Below are positions 51,453 to 59,433 of a stretch of DNA of 64,000 nt, in pieces. The translations under genes and the position numbers were made by a program. How positions within the stretch are numbered: position 1 is the first letter of the stretch; every line of letters starts with the position of its first letter. The notes beneath the pieces were generated by a model. The model saw nothing but the letters and a program-made list of their open reading frames with translations, was not told where the DNA came from and searched no databases. Origin of the DNA: Actinocatenispora thailandica (GTDB lineage Bacteria > Actinomycetota > Actinomycetes > Mycobacteriales > Micromonosporaceae); the NCBI RefSeq assembly GCF_016865425.1, contig NZ_AP023355.1, positions 2,168,198 through 2,232,197 on the forward strand, read 5' to 3'.

Positions 51453-52214
51453 GTGGCTCGGCCCCGGACCTTGAAGCCGGGTCGGCCGGCGTACCAGCAG
51501 ATCGCCGATGAACTGCGTGCCTCGATCCGGTCGGGGGAACTCGGCGATGGTGACCAGCTCCCTTCCGAGACCCAGCTGATCGAGACGTTCGGCGTCGCAC
51601 GGATGACGGTACGAGCCGCCCTCCAGGTGCTGCAGCACGAAGGGCTCGCGGTCGCCGAACACGGGCGAGGTGTCTTCGTTCGACAGCGGCGTCCGTTCCG
51701 CCGTCGCAGCGTCCAGCGGTTGTCCCGCAGCCAGTGGGGTAGCGGGCGGGCGATGTGGGAAGCCGACACCGCCGACGATCGGACGTTCGCCGCAACGATC
51801 GACGTCACGCGCGAGCGCGCCACCGACGACGTCGCCGAACGCCTCCGGATCCCGTCGGGTACCGACGTCGTCGTGCGGCGCCGGCTGCACTCCGTCGACG
51901 GGCAGCCGCTCCAGCTCTCGGCGGCACACCTGCCTGCCGACATCGCGGCCGGGACGGCGATCGCCGAGCCCGACGCGGGGCCGGGCGGTACGTACGCGCG
52001 GCTGGAGGAGCTGGGGCACCCACTGGAGCGGTTCGTCGAGGAGGTCCAGGCTCGGATGCCGAGCCCGGACGAGGCGCGGCTGTTGGTGCTGCCGGCCGGT
52101 GTCCCGGTGATCACCGTCGTTCGCGTGGCGCACACCTCCGAGCGGCCGGTCGAGGTCAACGAGATCGTGGTGAATTCGGACCTGTACGTGCTGGAATACG
52201 AGATCCGGCCCTGA
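51453..52214 (+). CDS. GntR-family regulator with UTRA domain
   Basis: 253 residues from GTG 51453 (AGGGAG 6 bases upstream). The winged HTH spans about residues 12-75 (YQQIADELRASIRSGEL, LPSETQLIETFGVARMTVRA, EHGRGVFV). A HutC-type UTRA ligand-binding domain follows to the end (LRIPSGTDVVVRRRLHSVDG, LYVLEYEIRP). The region downstream has a promoter with two ATCTAGAT sites, a suitable operator type for HutC-family proteins, so it may repress the small gene that follows. The ligand is unknown. Confidence 0.9.
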   Translation: MARPRTLKPGRPAYQQIADELRASIRSGELGDGDQLPSETQLIETFGVARMTVRAALQVLQHEGLAVAEHGRGVFVRQRRPFRRRSVQRLSRSQWGSGRAMWEADTADDRTFAATIDVTRERATDDVAERLRIPSGTDVVVRRRLHSVDGQPLQLSAAHLPADIAAGTAIAEPDAGPGGTYARLEELGHPLERFVEEVQARMPSPDEARLLVLPAGVPVITVVRVAHTSERPVEVNEIVVNSDLYVLEYEIRP

Positions 52215-52228
52215 CGTCCCGAATACCT

Positions 52229-52271
52229 TTGACTCATCTAGATATGAGTCCTACCGTATCTCATCTAGATA
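52229..52271 (+). promoter_or_regulatory. Promoter with two CTCATCTAGATA operator sites
   Basis: TTGACT (52229-52234), a 17-base spacer and TACCGT (52252-52257) form a promoter toward the small gene at 52298. CTCATCTAGATA occurs at 52233-52244, inside the spacer, and again at 52260-52271, over the start of transcription. Each contains the 8-base palindrome ATCTAGAT. A bound repressor would block the promoter twice. The segment is strikingly AT-rich for this genome. Confidence 0.7.
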
Positions 52272-52297
52272 AGCTGTATCTCTGGGGGTGTTGTCCT

Positions 52298-52564
52298 GTG
52301 TTACCTACCGAAGCGGTGCCCGGCCTGCTCGTCGGCTCACGCGCCCGGATCCGGGACTTCAGCGACCTGATTCACGGCTCGATCGCCTGCCGGGACGTGG
52401 CGATCTACCGCGCGCACCGGCGCGGAGCAACCGATGCGCAACTCGCCGCCTGGGCCGAACTCGAGGTGGCCGAAGTCCGGGCCATCGTCCAGGACGTCCA
52501 CGCCGACCGCGAGGGCATCGAGCTGGACCGGGACGGGCCGCACTGGCGGGTGTTGCAGTGCTGA
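52298..52564 (+). CDS. Small protein with possible HTH, unknown
   Basis: 88 residues from GTG 52298, with GGGGG about 10 bases upstream. The middle (DVAIYRAHRRGATDAQLAAW and AELEVAEVRAIVQDVHADRE) could form a helix-turn-helix. The end is WRVLQC. No signal peptide or membrane helix. Promoter evidence just upstream supports it as a real gene. It probably follows the GntR regulator as a controlled target. Confidence 0.6.
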   Translation: MLPTEAVPGLLVGSRARIRDFSDLIHGSIACRDVAIYRAHRRGATDAQLAAWAELEVAEVRAIVQDVHADREGIELDRDGPHWRVLQC

Positions 52565-52589
52565 GCGACGGCCGGCCAGCCGCGTGGCC

Positions 52590-53405
52590 TCAGTTGTTCG
52601 GGGTGGGGCTGGGGGAGGGGGAGGACGGCGGCTCGGACGGGCTGACGGCGCCGCTGGGGGTCGGCGAGGCGCCGGCGTCGACCTGGAACGGTTGCGACAC
52701 GGTACCCACGGTGCCGCCCTGCTCGTCCTGCGCGGTCACCGTGACGGTGCCGCCGGCCGGCGGGGCCGCCGACGCGAAGGTGCGCAGGTACGACAGGGTG
52801 CCGGTGACCGCGCGCTCGGCACCGGGGGCCAGGTCGTGCAGCGTGCCGAGCTGGCAGCCGTTCGCGTCGCACGGGCTGTCGCCGTGCACCGACAGGCCGT
52901 CCGGCGGCTGGATCACGACGACCGCGTTCGCGATCGGCTCGGTACCGGTGTTGCGGACCGTCACGGTCAGCTGGGTGTCGTGGCCGGGGCCGGTGGTGGT
53001 CGCCGGCCCGGAACCGACCGACACGGCGAGCGTGCCGCTGCCGGCGGTCGGCGTACCGCCGGAGCCGCTGTCGCCGGTCGGCTCGCTCGGGCCGGCGGTC
53101 CCACCGAGCGACGAGGTGGCGCTGGGGGCCGGGGTGGTCGGGTGCGCGGTGGACGGTGAGCTCGCCGCGGTCACCTGCTGCGGCGAGTGGCCCCGCTGGG
53201 TGGCGAGCAGCGCCCCGCCGCCGCCGAGCACCAGCACCAGGCCGGCGGCCGCGGCGGCCACGATCTGGTGCACCCGCCGCCGATGCCGGGCTGCCTGACG
53301 CACCGCGTCGGCGCCGGGTGCGGGCAGGTCGTGCAGCGCGGCGTCACGGAGGCTGTCGAACGCGGCACGCAGTTCGCGGTCGTCGTCGGGGCCTGCGTCA
53401 GGCAT
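52590..53405 (-). CDS. Membrane-anchored anti-sigma-like protein with an outside CARDB/DUF11-like domain
   Basis: 271 residues. Residues 1-~45 are charged and cytosolic (DDDRELRAAFDSLRDAALHD), like the sigma-binding end of ECF anti-sigma factors. One membrane helix (about 48-70) follows. The outside part has a Ser/Thr/Pro-rich stretch and a beta-sandwich of CARDB/DUF11 type (TLAVSVGSGPATTTGPG, LTVTVRNTGTEPIANAVV). A Cys pair (DSPCDANGCQ) likely forms a disulfide. The C-terminus is Pro/Ser-rich. The gene overlaps the end of the sigma gene by 8 bases. The cysteine HxxxCxxC zinc motif of classic ZAS anti-sigmas is absent. Confidence 0.75.
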   Translation of the reverse strand: MPDAGPDDDRELRAAFDSLRDAALHDLPAPGADAVRQAARHRRRVHQIVAAAAAGLVLVLGGGGALLATQRGHSPQQVTAASSPSTAHPTTPAPSATSSLGGTAGPSEPTGDSGSGGTPTAGSGTLAVSVGSGPATTTGPGHDTQLTVTVRNTGTEPIANAVVVIQPPDGLSVHGDSPCDANGCQLGTLHDLAPGAERAVTGTLSYLRTFASAAPPAGGTVTVTAQDEQGGTVGTVSQPFQVDAGASPTPSGAVSPSEPPSSPSPSPTPNN

Positions 53406-53916
53406 CGTTCACCTCCCCGCGGGGTGTGTCGGTCAGTTGCTGGGCGAGTGCGTTGCGCGCCCGGTACAGCCAGGACTTGACGGTGCCGGGGGCGACACCC
53501 TCGCGCTCGGCGATCTCCGCGACGCTCTGGTCGGCCAGATAATGCAACACCACCGCCCGGCGCTGCCGGTCGGGCAGGGTGCGCAGCGCGTCGGTGAGGG
53601 CGACGTGGTCGGGGCCCGGCCCGGGGATGTGCTCCTCACGCTGCTTGCGGGCGAACTTCATCGCGGTGCGCATGCGCCGCCACTTGCTGGTGGCGAGGTT
53701 CCAGGCGACCCGGCGCACCCAGGCGACCGGGTCGTCGTAGCCACGGAGCGTCTCCCAGCGCGGGTACGCCCGGCAGAACGCCTCCTGCACCACGTCCTGA
53801 GCATCGGAGATGTTGCCGAAGTATGCGTAGATCTGCACCGTGATGCCACGGACGTTGGCCGCGTAGAACTCGTCGAAGCTGCGTTCGGCGCTCGACGCGG
53901 AATCCGTGGCACTCAC
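53398..53916 (-). CDS. ECF sigma factor (SigE-type)
   Basis: About 172 residues from GTG 53916 (or 53919). Sigma region 2 is shown by FDEFYAANVRGITVQIYAYF and AQDVVQEAFCRAYPRW, and region 4 by LRTLPDRQRRAVVLHYLADQ and SVAEIAEREGVAPGTVKSWL. It directs RNA polymerase to a small regulon, usually held inactive by the membrane protein encoded just downstream and overlapping by 8 bases. The start is probably leaderless from TAGGCT at 53924-53929. Promoter target is not visible. Confidence 0.9.
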   Translation of the reverse strand: MSATDSASSAERSFDEFYAANVRGITVQIYAYFGNISDAQDVVQEAFCRAYPRWETLRGYDDPVAWVRRVAWNLATSKWRRMRTAMKFARKQREEHIPGPGPDHVALTDALRTLPDRQRRAVVLHYLADQSVAEIAEREGVAPGTVKSWLYRARNALAQQLTDTPRGEVNDA

Positions 53917-53923
53917 CACCCGT

Positions 53924-53929
53924 AGCCTA
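53924..53929 (-). promoter_or_regulatory. -10 box for leaderless ECF sigma gene
   Basis: On the minus strand TAGGCT ends 7 bases before the GTG at 53916. No ribosome site is present, so transcription probably begins at the start codon. Confidence 0.45.
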
Positions 53930-54105
53930 GGGGTGCGCGCCAGCGCGCCCGACGCCGAGGTCGGACGTACCGCGATTCCAGGCGCATTCATCCCGTTGGG
54001 CTCCCCGTGGGTGGCGGTGCTGCTGCCACAACACGCCACCGCCCGATCGCCGGTTGCGTCGCCCCGGCCACTTCGGACGAGCGGCGGCCGGCTCCCGATT
54101 CGTGG

Positions 54106-54136
54106 TTGACCTGGAGTGCGCTCCAGGTGGGATCCT
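54106..54136 (+). promoter_or_regulatory. MerR-type promoter with 19-bp spacer and operator palindrome
   Basis: TTGACC (54106-54111), a 19-base spacer, and GATCCT (54131-54136). The spacer contains the perfect inverted repeat ACCTGGAG-TGCG-CTCCAGGT (54109-54128). An over-long 19-base spacer with a palindrome in it is the classic arrangement acted on by MerR-family activators, which twist the DNA. The gene starts 6 bases after the -10, so it is leaderless and self-controlled. Confidence 0.85.
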
Positions 54137-54142
54137 CGGCGG

Positions 54143-54511
54143 GTGAGCGAGTACCTGACCCCCGGCGAGGTGGCGGCGCGGTTCGACGTCAGCCACGACA
54201 CCCTCCGCTACTACGAACGCGCCGGCGTGCTCGGCGCGGTGGAGCGCTCGGCGAGCGGCCACCGCCGGTACCGCAGCTCCGACGTCGAACTGCTCGACCT
54301 GGTCCGCTGCCTGCGCGAGACCGGCATGCCGATCGCGGCGCTGCGTACCTTCGCCGACCTGGTCCGGGCCGGCGACGGCACCGTGGACGAGCGCATCGAC
54401 CTGCTGGTCGAGCACGACGCCGAGCTCGGCGAGCGGATCGAGGTGCTCACCGCCCGCCGCCGGCACATCCAGGGCAAGATCGCCTATTACCGCTCGATTC
54501 GCGACGCGTAG
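54143..54511 (+). CDS. MerR-family transcriptional regulator
   Basis: 122 residues from GTG 54143, fixed by the promoter position. The winged HTH opens with YLTPGEVAARFDVSHDTLRY and YERAGVLGAVERSASGHRRY, the MerR signature, and a long dimerisation helix follows (to about 115). The C-terminal part is short and lacks metal-binding cysteines, so it likely responds to an organic ligand or has none, as in the TipA-like short forms. It regulates its own promoter by the operator just upstream. No partner gene follows it on this strand. Confidence 0.9.
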   Translation: MSEYLTPGEVAARFDVSHDTLRYYERAGVLGAVERSASGHRRYRSSDVELLDLVRCLRETGMPIAALRTFADLVRAGDGTVDERIDLLVEHDAELGERIEVLTARRRHIQGKIAYYRSIRDA

Positions 54512-54609
54512 CCGCCGGCGGGCGAACCCACCGGTCGCGTTCGCTCCGGGGTGGATCGCTGCGGTCGGGTCGGCACTGGGCCCGCTCCCGTCGCGGGTGG
54601 GCCCGCGGG

Positions 54610-55373
54610 TCACAGCAGGGCGGTGCGGGTCCAGCCGCGCCGCATCCGCACCGCGACGACGACGCCGGCGGCGAGTGCCAGGCCGAGCAGTACCGCGGCG
54701 TCTCGTACCGTCTCGCCGGCGTCACCGGCCAGCGCGGCGCGCAACCCGCCCATCGCCCAGTACCCGGGGAGACCGGCGCCACCGCCCGCGCCCAGCCCGG
54801 CATCGCGGACAGCGGCGCGAGCGCGCCGCCCAGGCCGGCCAGTAGCAGCCCGCCGACGTCGCACGCCGCGGACAGCTGGCCGTGCCCGCGGACCAGCACG
54901 GCCAGGGCGGCGCCACCGGCGAGCAGCGCGGCGCCCCAGCACAGCACCGGGACCGCCAGCAGCACCGGGTGCGGGCCCAGCCGCAGCCGCAACACCCCGG
55001 CCCCGAAGCCGAGCAGCACCAGCTGCTGCAGCAGCAGCACCGCGAACACCGCGGCGGCCTTGCCGACCATCAGCTCACCGGCGCCGGCCGGGGTGGCGCG
55101 CAGCCGGTCCCAGGTGCGCCAGGTGCGTTCGGCGAGCACCGCGTTGCCCACGATCGACAGGGCCAGCAGCGAGAACATCACCAGCATCCCGGACACCACC
55201 TGGGTGGTACCGGCCACGCCGCGCAGCGCCCGCTGGTACAGCGGGGCCTGCACGGCCATCAGCACCATCGGCATCACCAGGTAGGCGATGAGGTGACCGG
55301 GGTCGCGGGCGACCAGGACGAGGTTGTGGCGCAGCAGCACGCCGACGCGGTGCAGGCGGTCAGGCAGCGACAT
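54610..55373 (-). pseudogene. ABC-2 type permease, frameshifted near its C-terminus
   Basis: From ATG 55373 (14 bases inside the end of the ATPase gene) the first ~200 residues are an ABC-2 membrane permease: DPGHLIAYLVMPMVLMAVQAP, NAVLAERTWRTWDRLRATPAG and several helices. At minus-strand TCTCCCCGGG (54766-54769 is the run of four) the frame is lost. The true C-terminus (PGYWAMGGLRAALAGDAGET... to WTRTALL, stop at 54610) continues in another frame. One added C in the run restores VSPGYWAMGG. So the gene is either broken by a 1-base deletion or misread at this run. Confidence 0.85.
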
Positions 55374-56223
55374 GGTGGGCCTCCCGGCTCAGTGCGTGGT
55401 ACAGGTCGTCCAGCGACGGCCGCCGGATGTCCACGGTGGACAGCCCGGCGGTACGGGCCGGGTCGGTGACGGCGGCGGCGAGCGCGGCGCGCGGGTCGGT
55501 GCTGCTGATCCGGCGTTCGGTGCCGTCCGCGTAGCCGAGCAGCAGCTCGCCGGGCAGCCCGGTGAGCAGCTCGTCGCGACTGCCGCGGGCGATGACCCGG
55601 CCGGCCCGCAGCACCGCGAGGGTGGCGCCCAGCTCGTCGAGTTCGGGCAGGTAGTGGGTGGTGTAGCAGACGGCGGCGCCGGCGTCGGCGCGCTGCCGGA
55701 CCACGGCGAGCATCGCCTGCCGGGTCTGCGGGTCGGCGCCGACGGTCGGCTCGTCGAGCAGCAGGACGGCGGGGCGGTGCAGCAGCGCCGTGGCGGTCTG
55801 GGCGCGCCGCTGCTGGCCGCCGGACAGCAGCCCGACCGCCCGGTCCAGCACGCCGGCCAGCCCGGTGGCGGTGGCGACGTCGTCGACCGCGGCGCGCAGC
55901 GCGCGGCGGCGCAGGCCGGCGAGCCCGCCGAAGACGGTGAGGTTCTGCCGGACGGTGGCGCTCGGGTAGAGAGCGAGGTGTTGCGGCGCGAGGCCGAGAT
56001 GCCGGCGGGCCGCGGCGGGGCGCCGGACGGCGTCGACGCCGGCGATCTGGACGGTCCCGGCGTCCGGCCGGGTCAGGCCGGCGGTGATCTCGACGAACGT
56101 GGTCTTGCCGGCACCGTTGTGACCGATCAGCCCGACGATCTCGCCCGCGCCGACCGTCAGGTCGAGACCGGCCAGGGCGGTGGTCGACCCGTACCGCTTG
56201 GTCAGGCCGGTGGCGTGCAGCAT
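55360..56223 (-). CDS. ABC exporter ATP-binding protein
   Basis: 287 residues. Walker A is GHNGAGKTT (about 35-43), the ABC signature LSGGQQRRA (about 133), Walker B AVLLLDEPTVGADP, and the switch His in CYTTHYLPE. This is a DRA/NatA-type exporter ATPase working with the ABC-2 permease encoded downstream. A divergent TetR gene with tandem operators between suggests control by a toxic or small-molecule ligand. The permease frameshift would make the pump inactive if real. Confidence 0.93.
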   Translation of the reverse strand: MLHATGLTKRYGSTTALAGLDLTVGAGEIVGLIGHNGAGKTTFVEITAGLTRPDAGTVQIAGVDAVRRPAAARRHLGLAPQHLALYPSATVRQNLTVFGGLAGLRRRALRAAVDDVATATGLAGVLDRAVGLLSGGQQRRAQTATALLHRPAVLLLDEPTVGADPQTRQAMLAVVRQRADAGAAVCYTTHYLPELDELGATLAVLRAGRVIARGSRDELLTGLPGELLLGYADGTERRISSTDPRAALAAAVTDPARTAGLSTVDIRRPSLDDLYHALSREAHHVAA

Positions 56224-56241
56224 GTCTGCCTCCCGTAAATG

Positions 56242-56277
56242 ATCTACGCCGTATAAGACGAAGATCTACACTGTATA
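56242..56277. promoter_or_regulatory. Tandem TetR-type operators between divergent genes
   Basis: TACGCCGTA (56245-56253) and TACACTGTA (56267-56275) are short palindromes, each inside ATCTAC-N3-GTATA, with 22 bases between equal points (two helical turns). They lie in the 78-base gap between the ABC ATPase gene and the TetR gene and include TATAC/TATAG strings that may be -10 boxes of both. They are likely sites for the TetR protein encoded next to them. Confidence 0.7.
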
Positions 56278-56301
56278 GCGGGTCTGGCGAGAAGGGAAGA
56301 G

Positions 56302-56949
56302 ATGATGTTCTACGGTGTCGAGATGACCGATCGGCGGCGCGAGATCCTGACCGAGGCGCTGGCCCTGGCGGACGAGCGGGGTCTCGCGGCGGTGTCCATG
56401 CGGGCGGTGGCGCAGCGCGTCGGTGTGACGCCGATGGCGCTCTACCCGCACGTCGGAAGCAAGCAGGACATGCTCGACGGGCTGGTCGAGCTGCTGATCA
56501 CCGACCTGCCGATGCCGGCCGCCGGGCTGCCCTGGCCGGACCGGTTCGCCGGGTTCGCGCGCGCCGCGCGCCAGAGCGCCCGGCGCCATCCGACCGCGTT
56601 CGCGCTGCTGTTCGACCGGCCGGCGGTCACCGCCGACTCGCTGCCGGTGATCGACTTCCTCTACCAGCTGCTGCTCGACGCCGGGGTGCCGCGCACCGAG
56701 ATCGCCCGGGCCGAGCGGATGCTCTCGACCTTCGTGCTCGGGTTCGCCGTCAGCGAGCAGGGCGGCCGGTTCGCCGGCGGCAGCCTCCCGGCGACCTCCC
56801 GCCGCGCCCAGCTCCCGGCCGACCACCTGCCCGCGCACCACGAGCTCGCCGCCGAACTGGACCAGCCGCTGGACCTCGACGCCGAGTTCGACGCCGACGT
56901 CGCCGACCTGATCGCCTTCGTCGAGCACGTCCTCGCCGCACCGCGCTGA
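56302..56949 (+). CDS. TetR-family regulator of the adjacent ABC exporter
   Basis: 215 residues; GAAGGGAAGAG precedes the ATG. N-terminal HTH (ILTEALALADERGLAAVSMR, AVAQRVGVTPMALYPHVGSK) and a TetR_C type ligand domain (FARAARQSARRHPTAFALLF) similar to that of TetR/TetR-like antibiotic sensors. It is divergent from the ABC exporter genes with tandem palindromes between, so it likely represses both directions until a ligand binds. Confidence 0.92.
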   Translation: MMFYGVEMTDRRREILTEALALADERGLAAVSMRAVAQRVGVTPMALYPHVGSKQDMLDGLVELLITDLPMPAAGLPWPDRFAGFARAARQSARRHPTAFALLFDRPAVTADSLPVIDFLYQLLLDAGVPRTEIARAERMLSTFVLGFAVSEQGGRFAGGSLPATSRRAQLPADHLPAHHELAAELDQPLDLDAEFDADVADLIAFVEHVLAAPR

Positions 56950-56995
56950 CGCCCGCCGCCGGGGCGACCGGCGAGTTCCGCGGCGAACCCGGAAG

Positions 56996-57643
56996 TCAGC
57001 TCAGCAGGACCACATCGAGATGGCGAGGGCCGTGCACGCCCTCCACCCGGTCGAACTCGATGTCGCTGGTGGCCGACGGGCCGGCGACGAACGTCAACGG
57101 CCGCACCGGATCCAGCCGGGCCAGCGCCTCCGGCACGGTACCGACCACCTGGTCGGCGCCGACCACGCAGACGTGATGGTCGGGCACCAGGCTGATCGCC
57201 CGCCGGCCCTGCGCCATCCCGGCATCCAGCACCAGGGTGCCGGTCGCGGCGATCGCCACCGCGCAGCCGGTCAGTACGGTGTCGGTCGCGTCCAGCGTGG
57301 CCAGCGGGTACGGGAAGTTCGCCGAGTCGCGGTAGATCGTGCCGGGGTAGCCGGCATGCCAGTCCTCCGGCAGGTCGTGCGGGACGAGCAGGGTCGAGGT
57401 CCGGTGCTCGGCGAGGATCGTCCCGACGGTGCCGGCGAGGTCGTCGGCGGCGCAGCGGTGCACGGTGGCCCGGTAGTCGGCGACCCGCTCGGCGAGCAGG
57501 TCGCGCAGCTGCGCCGGCCCGGCGCCGGTGCCGTCCCGGTGGTAGTCGCGCGCCACCGGCACGTCCTCGATCGTCTCGTCGGGGGGCACGTCGCGCAGCG
57601 CCGCCCGCAGCCGGGCCATGATCTCCGCACGGGCCTCACTCAT
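56996..57643 (-). CDS. lutC: L-lactate utilisation protein LutC
   Basis: 215 residues from ATG 57643 (GAGGAG 8 bases upstream; the start overlaps the lutB end by 8 bases). LUD domain (LutC/YkgG): VADYRATVHRCAADDL, TDTVLTGCAVAIAATGTLVL, GRRAISLVPDHHVCVV and ATSDIEFDRVEGVHGP are its conserved blocks. With LutA and LutB it forms the non-flavin iron-sulfur L-lactate oxidase complex that makes pyruvate. Last gene of lutA-lutB-lutC. Confidence 0.92.
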   Translation of the reverse strand: MSEARAEIMARLRAALRDVPPDETIEDVPVARDYHRDGTGAGPAQLRDLLAERVADYRATVHRCAADDLAGTVGTILAEHRTSTLLVPHDLPEDWHAGYPGTIYRDSANFPYPLATLDATDTVLTGCAVAIAATGTLVLDAGMAQGRRAISLVPDHHVCVVGADQVVGTVPEALARLDPVRPLTFVAGPSATSDIEFDRVEGVHGPRHLDVVLLS

Positions 57644-59375
57644 CGGCGTGCTCCTCACTCGGCGCGGGCCGCCCGCTGCCCGACCCCGCCGGCCCGGCCG
57701 AGCTTCCCAGGGCCGCCGGCCCGGCCGGGGTGCCGGGATCGGGCGGCCCGGCCGGGGTGCCGGGATCGGGCGGCCCGGCCGGGGTGCCGGGATCGGGCGG
57801 CCCGGCCGGGGTGCCGGGATCGGGCGGCCCGGCCGGAGTGCCGGGATCGGGCGCGGCGGAGCGGCCCGGTCGATCGTCCCGGGCGCGCCACCAGTCCCGG
57901 AACGACTGGCGGGCCGGCAGCGGTGCGTCCCGGGAGGTGGTCCAGGCCGACAGCGGCCACGGCAGGTGTGCCAGGCTGCCGGCCGGCCCGCCCGGGCGCC
58001 GGCGCCGGCCGCGGCCGGTCAGCGCGGCGACCGGGCCGGTGGAGATCCGGGCCGCGCGCAGCGCGTTCTCGTACCGGCGCTGGTCGGACATCACCCAGGA
58101 CAGGGTGCGCATCGCGGTGCGCTCCGCGGACGGGCGGTCCCGGGCCCCGTCCACACCGGACTGTCGCAGGTGGACCAGCACCTCCGGGATGTCGATCTTG
58201 ACCGGGCAGACCTCGTAGCAGGCGCCGCACAGCGACGACGCGTACGGCAGCGACTTGTTCGCCGCGATGCCGGTCAACTGCGGCGAGATGATCGCACCGA
58301 TCGGTCCCGGATACACCGAGCCGTAGGCGATCCCGCCGGTCCGCTCGTACACCGGGCAGACGTTGAGGCAGGCCGAGCAGCGGATGCAGGCCAGCGCCTG
58401 CCGGCCCACGGTGTCCGCGAGCGTGGCCGACCTCCCGTTGTCCAGCAACACGATGTGCACGTCGCTCGGCCCGTCGCCGGGGACGCTGCCGGTCCACACC
58501 GAGGTGTACGGGTTCATCCGCTCCGCGGTCGAGCTGCGCGGCAGCAGCTGCAGGAACACCTCCAGGTCGGCGAAGCTCGGCACCAGCTTCTCGATGCCGA
58601 CCACGCTGATCAACGTCTCCGGCAGGGTCAGGCACATCCGCCCGTTGCCCTCCGACTCCAGCACCACCAGGCTGCCGGTGTCGGCGACCGCGAAGTTGGC
58701 GCCCGAGATCGCCACCCTGGTGGACAGGAACTTGCGCCGCAGGTGCCGCCGCGCCGCCTCGGCCAGTACCGCCGGGTCGTCGGTGAGGTCGGCCGGCGCG
58801 TCGGCCATCTCGCGGCGGAAGATCTCGCGGATCTCGGCCCGGTTGTAGTGGATCGCCGGTACCAGGATGTGCGACTGCTCGCCGTCGTCGAGCTGCACGA
58901 TCAGCTCGGCGAGATCTGTCTCGGACGCGGTGATGCCGGCGCGGGCCAGCGCGTCGTTGAGTTCGATCTCCTGGGTGACCATCGACTTGACCTTGACCAC
59001 CTCGTCGCTGCCGGTGGCCCGGACCAGGTCGGTGACGATGCGGTTGGCCTCGGCGGCGTCCCGCGCCCAGTGCACGGTCGCGCCGGCCGCAGTGGCCGCC
59101 CGCTCGAACCGCTCCAGCAGCTCCGGCAGGTGCCGGGCGACCCGGCGCTTGATGGTCCGGCCGGCCTCCCGCAGCTGCTCCCAGTCGTCCACTTCGGACA
59201 CCGCGGCGGCGCGCTTGTCCCGGATGGTGCGGGTGGCGCGGCGGATGTTCGCCCGCAGCTGCGGGTCGGCCACCGCGGCCCGGGCCCGCTGCGGGAACGG
59301 CTGCGGCGGCGCCAGGTGCCCGGATCCGTGCGGCAGCACCGGAAGCAGCCGCCTGCCCTGCGGTGCAACGCTCAT
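57636..59375 (-). CDS. lutB: L-lactate utilisation iron-sulfur protein LutB, with a repeated tail
   Basis: 579 residues from ATG 59375 (GGGGGAG 6 bases upstream). LUD domain in the first ~300 residues, then two [4Fe-4S] ferredoxin motifs CIRCSACLNVCP (about 325) and CGACYEVCP (about 375), and a C-terminal LutB/LldF extension. The last ~65 residues are not part of the family: five tandem PDPGTPAGP units encoded by a 27-bp DNA repeat (57723-57853), then Pro/Gly/Ser-rich sequence. The tail is probably disordered. It is the electron-transfer core of the LutABC complex. Confidence 0.92.
   Translation of the reverse strand: MSVAPQGRRLLPVLPHGSGHLAPPQPFPQRARAAVADPQLRANIRRATRTIRDKRAAAVSEVDDWEQLREAGRTIKRRVARHLPELLERFERAATAAGATVHWARDAAEANRIVTDLVRATGSDEVVKVKSMVTQEIELNDALARAGITASETDLAELIVQLDDGEQSHILVPAIHYNRAEIREIFRREMADAPADLTDDPAVLAEAARRHLRRKFLSTRVAISGANFAVADTGSLVVLESEGNGRMCLTLPETLISVVGIEKLVPSFADLEVFLQLLPRSSTAERMNPYTSVWTGSVPGDGPSDVHIVLLDNGRSATLADTVGRQALACIRCSACLNVCPVYERTGGIAYGSVYPGPIGAIISPQLTGIAANKSLPYASSLCGACYEVCPVKIDIPEVLVHLRQSGVDGARDRPSAERTAMRTLSWVMSDQRRYENALRAARISTGPVAALTGRGRRRRPGGPAGSLAHLPWPLSAWTTSRDAPLPARQSFRDWWRARDDRPGRSAAPDPGTPAGPPDPGTPAGPPDPGTPAGPPDPGTPAGPPDPGTPAGPAALGSSAGPAGSGSGRPAPSEEHADE
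57723..57857. repeat. 27-bp in-frame tandem repeat in lutB
   Basis: Four perfect copies of a 27-base unit starting GGCCGGGGTGCCGGGATCGG at 57723, 57750, 57777 and 57804, and an imperfect fifth from 57831. The period is 9 codons and keeps the lutB frame, so copy number can change without a frameshift. Confidence 0.9.
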
Positions 59376-59433
59376 CGGCTCTCCCCCTTCGTCGCGATGC
59401 CGGCGTGGCACCGCGCCCGGTGTCGGCGCCGGC

